Shown: in pieces, positions 1 to 9,818 of the stretch
Layout of the letters: each line of letters begins with the position of its first letter
Numbering within the stretch: the first letter of the stretch is position 1
Assembly (NCBI GenBank): GCA_014905825.1
Contig: JACGCN010000012.1
Coordinates: 1,488,001 to 1,552,000, forward strand
DNA from: Lyophyllum atratum
Lineage: Eukaryota; Basidiomycota; Agaricomycetes; Agaricales; Lyophyllaceae
Direction of reading: 5' to 3'
DNA: 64,000 nt
Position numbers and translations under genes: made by a program
The notes under the pieces: model-generated
Seen by the model: only the letters and a program-made list of their open reading frames with translations
What the model was told of the DNA's origin: nothing
Databases searched by the model: none

Positions 1-66
1 CTTGCCCGGGGACTGCCCTTCCGTCGGTTCCTGTGAGTAGTTGGGTCGCCGTCGGAGCACTGAGCT

Positions 67-1695
67 CTACGTCGACGACCCTTCCCCATTTCCCTGTCCC
101 TGTGCTTCCATCTGTTCTCGCAGGAACTCGTGTACGATGTGGTCGTTGTACTCTTCGCGGCTCATCCAGGTCCCCTCCGTGACAAGGTTGACGGCGGTGC
201 TATTCCCCCCAGGGTTGGTTGCGTTCTTCTTGATTGACGCAGCGATCTGGCGCCATCGACGTTCGAGCAGTGGGATCATGCGGGTGCTGGCGCAGTTGCC
301 GCCCATGTGGCCGGTGCAGCCGCACTTCCAGCATTCCCCACTCGCGACGGGGCTGGAGCCGGGGGAGAGCGGGTAGGGGCGGTCCTCGTTCGGTCCTTTG
401 TTCCCGTGTTTCGCCGCGAACTCGCTGACTTGGGCCTCGTACAGTACTTTGCCGGCTGCGGTGTTCGGGTGGATCGGTAAGGCGAGGTTTATGACGTCAG
501 CCCAGCGGTCGGTTGCAGGTCGGTTGGCATAGGCGGGGGAAGCGGTCGGGGGGACGTAGAAGGGGTTTGTGTTCTGGGGGCTTGGTGTTCGCGCGATGTT
601 TGTGTTCGGGGCGGGACCTTGGGGCAAAAGGAATCGCGGGGTGGGGCCGAGGTTCACGTTTCGCAGCGTTGCCGCGAGCACCTTCGAGGGAGTCTGCTGC
701 TGCTTCCTCAACATCACTAACTCTTCCTTCATCATCCTCTGCTCTTCTTCCCTCGCCTTGTCCTTGTCTTCCCGCTCCTGATTCTCCCTTATCTTCTCCA
801 ACGATAGCCCCCGTACCTCGGTGCAGAACGCCGTCCAGGAAGTGTGGGTCCCGAGGAGCATCTTTACTGCGAGAGGTAGTGTCCCTCGCGTCGCGCTGAT
901 GAGGAGACCGCCGGTGTCCGGTATGGCGTCGGCCAGGCGCTCAACCTTGTCCGCCCATGCGATGTGCGAGAGTTCCTCGACCCCGTTGACAGTGACGCGC
1001 TTCCCAATATCCTCCGCCCGCAGAACGGTCGCTGCGAGCATCGCCCGCTTCTCCTCCGTCGTCTTCGCCGCTACTACCCGTTCCGGCCATTTCGTGCTGA
1101 AAGCCGCCTCGAGGGCGTCCCACGTTGACGTGGTGCTGGCGTCAAGGCCCTTGTACCAGGCGTGGGCGTCGCTACCCGCCTTCAGAGAGAGCCGTAGGAG
1201 CCTGCACTTGTCCAGGTCTGATGCGGCCTTGCCTATGAACTTCCGCTCGATGGCGTTGATGAAGTCCTGGGGGTCTTCGCCTTCTCGTCCTACGTTACCC
1301 CAGAACAGTAGTGGTCCGTCTTCTGGCATCTCGAATTCTGGGAGAGGAAATGTGGTTATGGGTGAGGGTGGAGGTGGAGGAGGTGGAGGTGGAGGCCACG
1401 TGAAAACCGGCGGTTGTGACTGGTCGGGGCTGGGTGTGCGCGAATCTGAGTCGAAGCCTGATGCGCGTGATTCAAAGCCGAATGAATGTGAGTCAAAGCT
1501 GGCGGGGGTGCTTAGCGTGAACGAGGATGCTGTAGACGGCACTGCACCGTTCTGTGTAGAGAGGATGGGCCGGCCTCCCAAGTCGCGGTTCAGTGCGTTA
1601 GCTCGTGGAGCCAGAATGATCCAAGGGCCTTGTACGAAGACGCTGTCGGGGAACGGTATGGTGGTGTGGGTGTTGCAAGACTGTGCCGGGGACAC
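67..1695 (-). CDS. Gag-like protein of an LTR retrotransposon, 5' part of an element cut by the window edge
   Basis: The frame encodes about 540 residues. It has a Pro-rich N-terminal third with a polyproline run (GGT/GGA repeat at 1368-1394), a retrotransposon-gag type capsid region (motifs DPQDFINAIERKF and WYKGLDASTTSTWDALEAAF), a Glu/Arg-rich helical stretch, and a CCHC zinc knuckle CWKCGCTGHMGGNC near 292-333. Such proteins coat the element RNA and assemble the particle in the cytoplasm. The first codon of the open frame at 1695 is GTG; no in-frame ATG lies between the upstream stop and about residue 122, so the true start is unresolved (a downstream ATG, a non-ATG start or an upstream splice). 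Protease and pol should follow to the left, outside the window. The knuckle and capsid motifs make gag nearly certain; Ty3/gypsy is inferred from the gag type. Confidence 0.85.
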   Translation of the reverse strand: MSPAQSCNTHTTIPFPDSVFVQGPWIILAPRANALNRDLGGRPILSTQNGAVPSTASSFTLSTPASFDSHSFGFESRASGFDSDSRTPSPDQSQPPVFTWPPPPPPPPPPSPITTFPLPEFEMPEDGPLLFWGNVGREGEDPQDFINAIERKFIGKAASDLDKCRLLRLSLKAGSDAHAWYKGLDASTTSTWDALEAAFSTKWPERVVAAKTTEEKRAMLAATVLRAEDIGKRVTVNGVEELSHIAWADKVERLADAIPDTGGLLISATRGTLPLAVKMLLGTHTSWTAFCTEVRGLSLEKIRENQEREDKDKAREEEQRMMKEELVMLRKQQQTPSKVLAATLRNVNLGPTPRFLLPQGPAPNTNIARTPSPQNTNPFYVPPTASPAYANRPATDRWADVINLALPIHPNTAAGKVLYEAQVSEFAAKHGNKGPNEDRPYPLSPGSSPVASGECWKCGCTGHMGGNCASTRMIPLLERRWRQIAASIKKNATNPGGNSTAVNLVTEGTWMSREEYNDHIVHEFLREQMEAQGQGNGEGSST

Positions 1696-1698
1696 GTA

Positions 1699-1758
1699 GA
1701 CAGTTGACGGTTGAGCGGTTGAGCGGTTGACGGTTGACGGTTGACGGTTAGCGGTTGG
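1699..1758. repeat. Tandem heptamer array (TTGACGG/TTGAGCGG) in the retrotransposon leader
   Basis: Six to seven imperfect copies of TTGACGG, TTGAGCGG and TTAGCGG lie just upstream of the minus-strand gag frame. The frame stays open through them, so they could be translated as a Ser-Thr-Val-Asn-Arg-type repeat or act as leader RNA. Confidence 0.8.
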
Positions 1759-1806
1759 GCGAGATGGGAATCAAGATAACAATTCGGTGCCAGTAGCGCT
1801 GTGTGG

Positions 1807-1831
1807 AGTTCGAATCGCGCAGTTGTCACCA
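1807..1831 (-). other. Primer-binding site (tRNA 3'-end complement) of the left LTR retrotransposon
   Basis: On the minus strand this reads TGGTGACAACTGCGCGATTC and continues into a T-loop complement. It is therefore complementary to a tRNA 3' end ...TTCGAATCGCGCAGTTGTCACCA. The implied acceptor pair GACAACT/AGTTGTC resembles fungal tRNA-Ser. It lies upstream of the gag frame and about 2 nt from a CA that would end the 5' LTR (LTR on the plus strand from about 1834 rightwards). The tRNA identity is inferred. Confidence 0.55.
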
Positions 1832-1927
1832 GATGGAGACGGCAGATCTGGCCGGCAGAGACACGCGTGGAGGAAGCCAAAAAGGGATGATGATTCGGTG
1901 AGCTGTCGCCTGCTGCCTCTCCCCGGT

Positions 1928-1989
1928 GCACTGCCACTACCGGCAGTGCCCGCTATCTAGTCTAATCTAGTCTAATCTAGTCTAATCCC
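1928..1989. repeat. Hairpin plus decamer microsatellite within the presumed LTR
   Basis: A perfect 8-bp inverted repeat, GCACTGCC...GGCAGTGC, is followed at about 1955-1989 by three to four copies of the decamer TCTAGTCTAA. The position, upstream of the primer-binding site on the minus strand, suggests a 5' LTR (U3/R) region. The outer LTR edge and TSD cannot be set because the second LTR is outside the window. Confidence 0.6.
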
Positions 1990-2049
1990 TATCTAATGTG
2001 CTGTCTAATCTAATCCAGTCCGTTATCTACACGACCCTGATCGGTCAGG

Positions 2050-2751
2050 GCGCACGGTTACACCAGTTGCACGAAGCTGTTTGAGAAGTGATAAGAGTTC
2101 CTTTCTGCGAACAGCGTACTGGCTCGCAGAGAGCTCAGGCTTCGACTCCATCGTGGGGGCTGAGTGGAAAGGTCTCTATAAAAGATATTCCTCAGGTTAT
2201 AAAGTCGCGATGAGCGCCTCTTTTATGATCGGCCTTTGTCTTCGGGTTCCCGAGTCAGACGCCAGGCGGGCATGCGGCTATGGAAGCACCGAAAGCTTAA
2301 TATCCGCGGTCATATTATATTCACAGCAGACTTACGATGCCTTATTGAAAGGATTGGCAAAGAACAAAGAAGGAGATGGAAGGAGCAGAAAGGGAAGAGG
2401 TCCTACAGAAAGGAGGTACGTCCGCGTATATAGGAGAGACTGAGGAAACTTCAAGCGAAATTTGATATGCTTGTTTGAGGTGGGACGCGCCGGATGACAA
2501 GACCAAACAACAAAAATACACATTCTGAGCTTGCATCATCATCTCTATCGACGCTGAACAGGGGCGCGACATCCTCCCTCGGGACGAACCATTCAAGCAA
2601 CTCCTTCTGGCGGAAATTTCACCTTGGCCGGGTTTGACATGGCGCGTCTCGCCGTTTGCATTTCCGACGATCTCAAGCTGTCTGTCTCCGGATTCGATCT
2701 ATCGACTGCCTTTGTGGCTGATACCAGGAGACCATTACGACCATCGCCTAG
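2050..2751. other. No gene recognised
   Basis: Only short, unconvincing reading frames are present. No repeat, tRNA or transposon terminus was recognised. Confidence 0.5.
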
Positions 2752-3178
2752 GTCATCTCCGACAAGCTACACGCTGGTGTCGATAAGGCTGCAGTAGAGA
2801 GCTTGTGGAACGACGACAACGACGTTCTGAGCCACAGAGACGCATGTGTCCGCGCCTGGCTTTCCGCATGGTGAGCTTTCCGTCATATTTCTTTTCTTTT
2901 TGATGACCTATAATTTTGATTTGCAGCGTCGTCGAATGCAGTGCTACGACTCCGTCGAACGTGGTGAGAATCGACACAGGCCTTTTGAGGTCAGAGGTAG
3001 GTCTTTCGTATCGCATATACTGCCTCCACACCGCTGATACGTACTCCTTCGAAAGAAAATTGACTTTCTTGGAGAAATGGTCAGACAGACCTATGTGTTA
3101 GACGATGCAACACCCAAAGAAACCCGGAGCGAGTCCAACGGGATCAAGATCACCCACGATGGGATGCTCGAACTGTAG
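2752..3178 (+). CDS. Possible 3' part of a hypothetical spliced gene (F-box-like motif, weak)
   Basis: Three stretches join in phase through canonical short introns: 2752-2870, 2927-2996 and 3056-3178 (stop TAG). The introns are GTGAGC..TTGCAG and GTAGGT..AAAG, the second with a CTGAT branch point. The joined frame gives 103 residues with no internal stop. The motif DAACVRAWLSA-like (as read, RDACVRAWLSA) after a hydrophobic helix resembles the 'C-x-VCRAWL' core of agaricomycete F-box proteins, but the match is short. The 5' exons were not resolved and the ORF ends soon after. It could be a truncated gene, a relic, or chance phase agreement. Confidence 0.3.
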
Positions 3179-5179
3179 AATGCGAGGTACAAGGGTTAGG
3201 AGTAGTCGACAGGTAAGTCCTACCCTCCATCCAACCTCTAATCTCTTACTCAACGTGTCCAAGACCGTGATCACGACGAATGAATACAGGCTTTAAATTC
3301 ATCGGCGAAGCTCGTGGAGCGAAAGGGCGAACGACCAACACTCGCTTCACCGGTCAAGCCCTATCCGGAACTCTCCAAAGAGTCCGCTGGTCGGCCGCCC
3401 ACAGTCAACGAACCCCGGACAGGCCCGCCAAGAATTGCTGCTGTTACTTCTCCAAGGAAAGGCATCTAGATCTTCACAAGACGTCTAAGTTTATGATATC
3501 ATCATCGGTTCATCACATAGTGATCACCATCCACCTCGCTTGCTCATTAGCTTGCATCACTTTAAAGGCTGTGTATTGAAAATAAACAGTGTGTAAAGGC
3601 TGTGTATCGAAAAATAAGCAGTGCGAGCGTTCAATCCGAGGCGATCTTAACACCACCCAAGAGATCAGTGGCGAAGGTGTCATGATAGAGATTTTCAGGT
3701 GACGGTGATCATGATCATCTAGAATGTCCCGCCGAGATCAGTACGGGTCCAAGAGGATGTCTCTGCTTGCGCGATCCGATCCTGGCCTTCGGCGATCGCA
3801 TTTTTACAGCTGCTCACGAGGTGAGGTCATCAGAGCGCGTTGACAAGAGAAGATGGCGCCTGATGATTAGACCAACACCCTAAAAATCTCGTAAATCACC
3901 GATACGATGGATCAACGAGGGCGACACCTCAAGCGAGCTGACGAGGAAAATTGTTCTGCATCGCACGCGTCTCAAGAACTACAACGCCCAGTGGATCAGG
4001 AAGATTCGTAGAGATATCTGAGGCGTGCGTGGGTGTATGATAATCTTTTCGACGGCGCCCGGATCCAGAAAGAAAAGAGCTGTCCAGAAATGGCCGCTTC
4101 CAGAGCAATAGCGCTACGAACGATATATAAAGATACTCCATTTCGCAGTTAGCTGAGGCAAAAGCTGGTCTTTTCCCCTTGCCTAGAAAGCAAAACGCCC
4201 TCGATCAGCCCCGACGACTAAAAACCTCACCATGCTTTCACCACTCACCTCATCCCTGGTTTTCCTCACCGCCGTCATGTCTTCCATCTCCTCCACCTCT
4301 GCTCGGCCGACGACTGGGGTATTGAATGGTCGCTCCGCGATCGACCTCGTAGAATCCGGTATCCTACCAAGAGTTGCCGGGTGAGATCTGCTCTCTTCTA
4401 AATCACGAATCATACTCACCGAGATGACGCTTCTAGGTGTGATAGAGGTCTCCCATACCCAATAACAGAGACGGCCTGTGCCTTTCGGCCAAACTATGGT
4501 TTTGAACCAATCATCGACGGAAGGACAGGGGCCTGTAAGATTCCCAACAAGAGGAGCCCGGCGAATGGTTGGTGTTACGTCCAGATCACGAGTATTGGTC
4601 GTGCGAGGTCGTAGATAGAGAAGCATATTTGATGTGATTTGGAGAGACGCAGTGCTCTTGGTATTCTGCGAAGACGATAGAGGCAACGAGCTTGTCAATC
4701 TTCGTGATCAGCAAGATGGTTTTCGTCACCGATCAACGTTTCCGATATCCCGAACGATGGAGGCAGATCCAAAGATGTCCATCATGATCAGCGTCCCAAG
4801 TCACAGGGGAGAACGGCGCACTCATGCGTGGCGCGGTGTGCGGGCATTGATAGAGAGAGCCTCCGAGAATTACCGAGGCCACAAATGAAGAACAAGCCGA
4901 TGCTATACTTTCCGGTGTGATTGCTGAATCCCGCGTAGTTTAGAGAGAACATGTCCGAGTGAAACTTCCATATCGCGAACGATCACAAGTGTCCGTAGTT
5001 CATAAGGGGAACAGCAGTCTTTAGAACAGCAGACCAATTAGGCGAATGTATGCAAAGCCGTAAAACTTGAAAACATGGTGGTCAGTGGTCGGGAGTTACT
5101 AGTCAGGAGGCGATTATTAGGGCTATTGGGTTCGACTCCATACATCACCAAACAGCTGATGTGATTTTAGTGCCGTGGC
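3179..5179. other. Intergenic, no gene recognised; short direct repeat at 3563-3625
   Basis: No convincing coding exon was found. At 3563 and about 3595 there are two direct copies, about 32 bp apart, of a segment beginning AAAGGCTGTGTAT.GAAAA. The rest shows only scattered short frames. Confidence 0.5.
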
Positions 5180-5194
5180 TGTGTTGCCTTGAGA
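5180..5194. repeat. Target-site duplication, copy 1 (LINE 3' side)
   Basis: TGTGTTGCCTTGAGA, identical over 15 bp to 11909-11923. The flanking bases differ at once on both sides, as expected for a target-site duplication. Confidence 0.93.
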
Positions 5195-5618
5195 TGATGA
5201 TGAAGTCAATTTTTAACCGCCGGCAAGCTACACTACAGAGCTAAGAAGCGGGGATAGCTAAGTATCCGTAAAATAAAGTAAAGTAAATAATTGGTCTTTT
5301 GTAAGTATGCGGTGGGATTAGAATTCTCTTCCTGTACGGCAGATCGTTCGTCGTGGTGCGGCGGGTTGGTGTGAGAATGGAGTGGGAGTAAGGTGCATAT
5401 TGAGTCCATAAGTATTAGGCATGGCATAGAAGAGAAATAGAAAAGAAAATGAAAAGGAACTGTCCCAGTATGAAACTCGCCGGCGCGCTGTCGCCTCTTG
5501 TGGGCGGGCGGCCGTGTGTGTACCGCTCGAAGGGTTTTTTGTTGTTGTTGGTGTGTTAAGGCCGTTGGTGGGCCTGTTGTTTCATCGGCTGGGCGTCCGT
5601 GCCCGTCTTCCTACACTC

Positions 5619-8600
5619 TCAGATTCCATCTCCTCGCTCTCTCCTTTCGTTTCCCTCGGCCCCGTCTACTCCTCTTCCTTCTCCTCCTTCGTCTTCATCG
5701 TCGTCTTCCTCGCTCTCTTCTCCTCCGTTCCGCCTCCCTGTCCTCTCCCACCAGCGCTCCTCCTCTTCTTCTTCACTGTCCTCGTCATCCATCTCCGGCG
5801 TTTCTGGTGCGTTGCGTGGATGTCCCGTCTTCGTGAAGGCCCCGGATTTGGTCAGGAATTTGATGAAGACCTCGAGGCCTTCCTTCGTGCCGAGTAATTC
5901 GGATAGGTCGAGGTCGGGGAATTTTTCGGTGAGTGTGGTTCGGTGTTCGTTGTATCGTGGACATTCGGTGATGACGTGTATACGGGTTTGGTAGTTTTCG
6001 CCGCATGGGCATTCTATGGCTTCAGTAGGTACAAACTTAGCGTAGTACTCACCTATAAAAGCATGTCTGGTTCGGCACTGTGTAAGTCTGCTGAAGACCT
6101 CACGGGGGGTCGACTTGACATGGTCTTTGAGTTTCCATGCTGGTGGGAATTGGTTGGCGATGCCGAACCCTCCCGTTGGTGGTGTTCGACGCCAGTCCTT
6201 GGTCCATCTGTCGAGGATCCTGGCTTTCGTTCTACGGCGTGCATGGGTTAGTGTGACAAATTCTTGCTGCCAGAGCAGCGCTCCTTCTTTCGCCTCTTCG
6301 TCCGCTCGTTCGTTACCTTTCACGTCAGTGTGTCCGGGACACCACTCGACATGTGTTGTGTTCCTGGGGTCGCGGTCGAGGAAGTCCGTGATGACTTTGT
6401 TGAAAGTCCGCATGTTGTATTGTCCTGGTGCGGTTTTCGGTTCGAAGACCGATGTGACCGCTGCGGTGTTGTCTGCAAATATGTGTAAATGGGTAACTTC
6501 GGGGTGTCGACGCGCAAAGGCTGTGCCCTCCTTGGCGGCTGTTACTAGACCTGTGAGCTCCGCATCGTATACCTCTGCGGTATGGCCCATGCCGCCTCGC
6601 CGGGTGATCACCTCCTTGTCGTTGTGGTACCCCACGACTCCCCATCCAACATTCTTCTTGCCTTCGTCGTCGTCGTCATCCAGCATAGAGCCATCGGAAT
6701 ATAATAGTAGTCTGGAACGATCAGTTAGTAGGTCTACGATACTTTCATTATGAGCCTCAGCGGCATCTTCTTTTTCGACGCCGGGTTGAGCCCCGCTAAT
6801 GGTCAGTCTGTCTCCAAAGTCCCGCGCGGTTTTGCGCCATGGGGGTGCGATGAATGGTATGACCTTTTCGCCCCCCGTCGGGTGGTAGGTGCTCGCCGCG
6901 ATCGATTGGAGTTGGGTGGGTTTCTTCGCCTTTTTGCTGCGTGAGGGTTTCTGCGAGGGTAGAGGTGGTGGTACTGTGGGCGCGTTCCCATCTCGCCATT
7001 CGTTTGGGAGACGTTGTAGGATTGGGCTGGTGGTGTGTAGCTTGTGTAGGCGGTCGGCGTACCTGGCATTGGCCAGGTCTAGAGCTAGGTTGATTGGTGG
7101 GATCGCGAGATCCACCTCCAGCGCTTTGATTGGTGTCGTTCTGAAAGCGCCGGCGATGTGACGTAGTGCTGTGTTCTGTACCTTTTCGAGGATGCTGGTG
7201 TGCGTCTTCTTGCCCGTCCACCAGACTGGGCTGGCATAAGTGAGGACAGGGACGATGCATGCTCGGTAGAGCGTCCTTAATTCGACCTGTGAGAGTCCCC
7301 TGACTGTGTTAGCTAGCATGCGCGAGCCACGGACGGCGTTACCCGCACGGTCCGCTAGGATGCGGACGTGTTGGTTGAACGTTAGTCGTCTGTCAATGAA
7401 GAGTCCAAGGATCCTGATAGTATCGCCTGCGGCGATCGATACCTCGGTGTTGTCTGCGCTTGGGAGGCGGATGTTGGGGGAGTAGCCTTTGTCGCGGCGC
7501 CATGAATGGTGCATGAGCTCGGTTTTGGCCGCTGCTGTGGCTAAGCCGACGCTGACCAGCCAGTGTACCACGAATATGAACGCGCTTCTGAGGAGTTTGA
7601 TGTTCGTGTCGAGGGAGTCTGACGAGACGCGTAGCGTCCCGTCATCGATGTACATGTCGAGTGTCGTATCTGTGGGGTGGTCAGGTAGCCTTGGTGGTCG
7701 TGGGCCTCCTGGGCGCGGGGCCGGGGTTTTGCGTTGTTCCATTAGTTCCTGCAGTTCAGCTGAATATATAATTGATAGAATGGGCGAGACCGGCGATCCC
7801 TGAGGAATGCCGTTCTTTACTGGCTTCATAGCCCCTCGACGCCCGTCGAGGCAGACAGACGCCTCGCGGTTGCTGAGGAAAGAGGCAACCCATTTGACCA
7901 GGGGAAGGGGGATCCCCTTGCGTCGAAGCTCCCGGAGGAGTCGTTCGTGGTTGACATTGTCGAAGTATCCTGAGATGTCAAATGTTAGTACGGATGTCAC
8001 TTTTCCATGGTTGTGAGCGGCTTGGATGTCCTCGATGTGGGTGAGTAGCGCGTCGTTTGTGCTGCTGCTGGGACGACCGCCGAACTGGTTGGGTGGGACC
8101 AGGTCTTCCCTCCCGACCATGTACGCGAGGCGACGTGCAACTATCCCCTCGAGCACCTTGCCAAGGCACTCGAGAAGCTGTATCAACCTGTATGCGCGTG
8201 GTTCCGAGTAGTCAGGTTTGTTGGGCTTGCGGAGGGCGACTGCGATGGCGCGTCGCCAGAGCGCGGGGTGGTGGCCTGTCTGTACGCAATGATGCATGAG
8301 TGCGAAGATGATGTCCTCGCTGGACTCCCATGCCCAGCGGACAGTGGAGAACGTCTGTTGACTTTCGCCAGGTGCCTTCTTCGTGCTGTGTCGATAGATG
8401 GCCTCCCTTACCTCCGTCCGTGTTAGTGGGATGTGTGCTTTGTCGTGGGGTTGGTGTTGGGTGAGGTCTGGTGGTTCGTTGTTTTCGAGTGGTGGTGGGG
8501 GTTGGAAGAGGACGTCGCGTAGTGCGTCGCACTTGTCCTCGTGTTCTATTGCGGGGTCCTGGTTCGGGCGTTTAATGGCTGGGGATGGGTAATTTCGGGT

Positions 8601-9818
8601 GCCTTTGGACCACTTGCGGAAGCCCCATATCTGGTCGGGTGTGGCCTCCTCCAAGGTTTTGGTTACCCATTGGCGACGTTCGTGCTTGAAGAGTCTTCTA
8701 AAATAGTTAGTGGTTTTACGGAGTTGGCGATTAATTACCTCGCACTGGGCACCCCAGCGCGTCTTGTGGGCTTCTTGCTGCTTGCGTAGAGAGGTCCTCT
8801 CTGTGTTGGCGGCGTCGAGGTCTTCGGACCACCAGGGTTTCGCTTTTTTGGAGGGGCGCTTCTCCTTGACGGTGTCGGCAGTGGCTACCTTCATCGCCTC
8901 GGTGAGAAGGCGGACATCCTCGTCCAGTTCGTCCGATGAGCGCGGTTGATCGAGTATCTGGAGGCTCTGCCAGCGGTCGTAGTTCTTCATGAGCTCCCCG
9001 GTGAACGCAGCCTTCCATTCCTTGGGTTCCGCGTCCTTGAAGTTGTATTTGGTGCCGGTTATGTTGTCGATGACTGTGCTGCCGTGGTCGATGACCCAAC
9101 GGAGGGCGTGGTGGTCGGAGCCGCAGGTGATCTCGTCGTCCACTGTCCACTCCTTGGTGACGTCGAGCGCAGCGGCGGCGGGGTTGGCGAAGGTGAGGTC
9201 GATGACCGTCTTCGCGCCCCGGTTCCTGTGTTCAACGTAAGTGGCGATACCTTTCTCATTCATAAGCGTGTATCCACGTTCCCTCAGCCATTCGACGAGG
9301 TGGTGGGTCTTTGTGGATGGTGGTCGGTTGGATATGCTCCAGTCCGGGTGGTGTTGGTTCCAGTCGCCGCTGATGATGACGGGGTCGTCTACTGGAAGGC
9401 GCAGTGCCTGTAGCCTCACCGACGCGTCGGAACGACGGGCGTTCGACCCAGAGGCGCGGGGCTGGCTGTAGATGTTGACGATGGTGGTGGTCGGGTAGTT
9501 GGCTTGTTGTATGTCGAGTACCTGGATATCGAGGTCTTTAGCTATGTCTGAGCGTAGAGTTACCGTGAAGTCAGGCCTAGTTTTGACATAGGCCATGACT
9601 CGGGGGCGTTGGCCTCGGGGGATACTGGCTACGGGTAGTATGGGTGTCCAGGCGGTGTGTGAGACTGGGCCGACTTGGTCGGTTCCAATCCTGTCCCACC
9701 ATGGTTCGGTGACGAGGATTAAATCGAATCTAGAAATATATGCGTTCAGTAATGTATGGCAAACTTGGTTGCTTCGGTTAGTGTTCAACTGTAAAATTCG
9801 GATGGGTTTCGTCTTCAT
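5619..9818 (-). CDS. LINE ORF2: endonuclease / reverse transcriptase / RNase H polyprotein
   Basis: 1399 residues. The N-terminal AP-type endonuclease (about 1-240) nicks target DNA; its motifs are LQLNTNRS, VTEPWW, VNIYSQP, SGDWNQHHPDW and GSDHHALRW. The reverse transcriptase (about 520-800) copies the RNA at the nick; it has FDISGYFDNV, GIPQGSPVSP and the catalytic box YIDD at 723-726. RNase H (about 1037-1180) carries D1042, E1087, D1116, H1163 and D1173. A C-terminal knuckle C1270-x-C-x8-H-x4-C1286 is typical of LINE ORF2 proteins. An Asp run sits between the first RNase H strands, and the C terminus is highly acidic. The start is the ATG at 9818, which overlaps the ORF1 stop as ATGA, so translation probably occurs by stop-restart. 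No frameshift or stop is visible. Confidence 0.96.
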   Translation of the reverse strand: MKTKPIRILQLNTNRSNQVCHTLLNAYISRFDLILVTEPWWDRIGTDQVGPVSHTAWTPILPVASIPRGQRPRVMAYVKTRPDFTVTLRSDIAKDLDIQVLDIQQANYPTTTIVNIYSQPRASGSNARRSDASVRLQALRLPVDDPVIISGDWNQHHPDWSISNRPPSTKTHHLVEWLRERGYTLMNEKGIATYVEHRNRGAKTVIDLTFANPAAAALDVTKEWTVDDEITCGSDHHALRWVIDHGSTVIDNITGTKYNFKDAEPKEWKAAFTGELMKNYDRWQSLQILDQPRSSDELDEDVRLLTEAMKVATADTVKEKRPSKKAKPWWSEDLDAANTERTSLRKQQEAHKTRWGAQCEVINRQLRKTTNYFRRLFKHERRQWVTKTLEEATPDQIWGFRKWSKGTRNYPSPAIKRPNQDPAIEHEDKCDALRDVLFQPPPPLENNEPPDLTQHQPHDKAHIPLTRTEVREAIYRHSTKKAPGESQQTFSTVRWAWESSEDIIFALMHHCVQTGHHPALWRRAIAVALRKPNKPDYSEPRAYRLIQLLECLGKVLEGIVARRLAYMVGREDLVPPNQFGGRPSSSTNDALLTHIEDIQAAHNHGKVTSVLTFDISGYFDNVNHERLLRELRRKGIPLPLVKWVASFLSNREASVCLDGRRGAMKPVKNGIPQGSPVSPILSIIYSAELQELMEQRKTPAPRPGGPRPPRLPDHPTDTTLDMYIDDGTLRVSSDSLDTNIKLLRSAFIFVVHWLVSVGLATAAAKTELMHHSWRRDKGYSPNIRLPSADNTEVSIAAGDTIRILGLFIDRRLTFNQHVRILADRAGNAVRGSRMLANTVRGLSQVELRTLYRACIVPVLTYASPVWWTGKKTHTSILEKVQNTALRHIAGAFRTTPIKALEVDLAIPPINLALDLANARYADRLHKLHTTSPILQRLPNEWRDGNAPTVPPPLPSQKPSRSKKAKKPTQLQSIAASTYHPTGGEKVIPFIAPPWRKTARDFGDRLTISGAQPGVEKEDAAEAHNESIVDLLTDRSRLLLYSDGSMLDDDDDEGKKNVGWGVVGYHNDKEVITRRGGMGHTAEVYDAELTGLVTAAKEGTAFARRHPEVTHLHIFADNTAAVTSVFEPKTAPGQYNMRTFNKVITDFLDRDPRNTTHVEWCPGHTDVKGNERADEEAKEGALLWQQEFVTLTHARRRTKARILDRWTKDWRRTPPTGGFGIANQFPPAWKLKDHVKSTPREVFSRLTQCRTRHAFIGEYYAKFVPTEAIECPCGENYQTRIHVITECPRYNEHRTTLTEKFPDLDLSELLGTKEGLEVFIKFLTKSGAFTKTGHPRNAPETPEMDDEDSEEEEEERWWERTGRRNGGEESEEDDDEDEGGEGRGVDGAEGNERRERGDGI

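Noticed and set aside
821..1699. Plus-strand 292-codon frame opposite gag, with a Gly run
   Set aside because: It is the antisense shadow of the gag frame; the Gly run is the complement of the polyproline tract.
1699..1758. CRISPR-like direct repeats
   Set aside because: Heptamers without spacers; a simple tandem array in a eukaryotic element.
1807..1831. tRNA gene (GTTCGAATC looks like a B box)
   Set aside because: No matching A box or cloverleaf, and a CCA is encoded. Position and orientation fit a retrotransposon primer-binding site.
5120..5145. tRNA gene suggested by GGGTTCGACTCC
   Set aside because: The T stem does not pair and no acceptor or anticodon arm can be folded.
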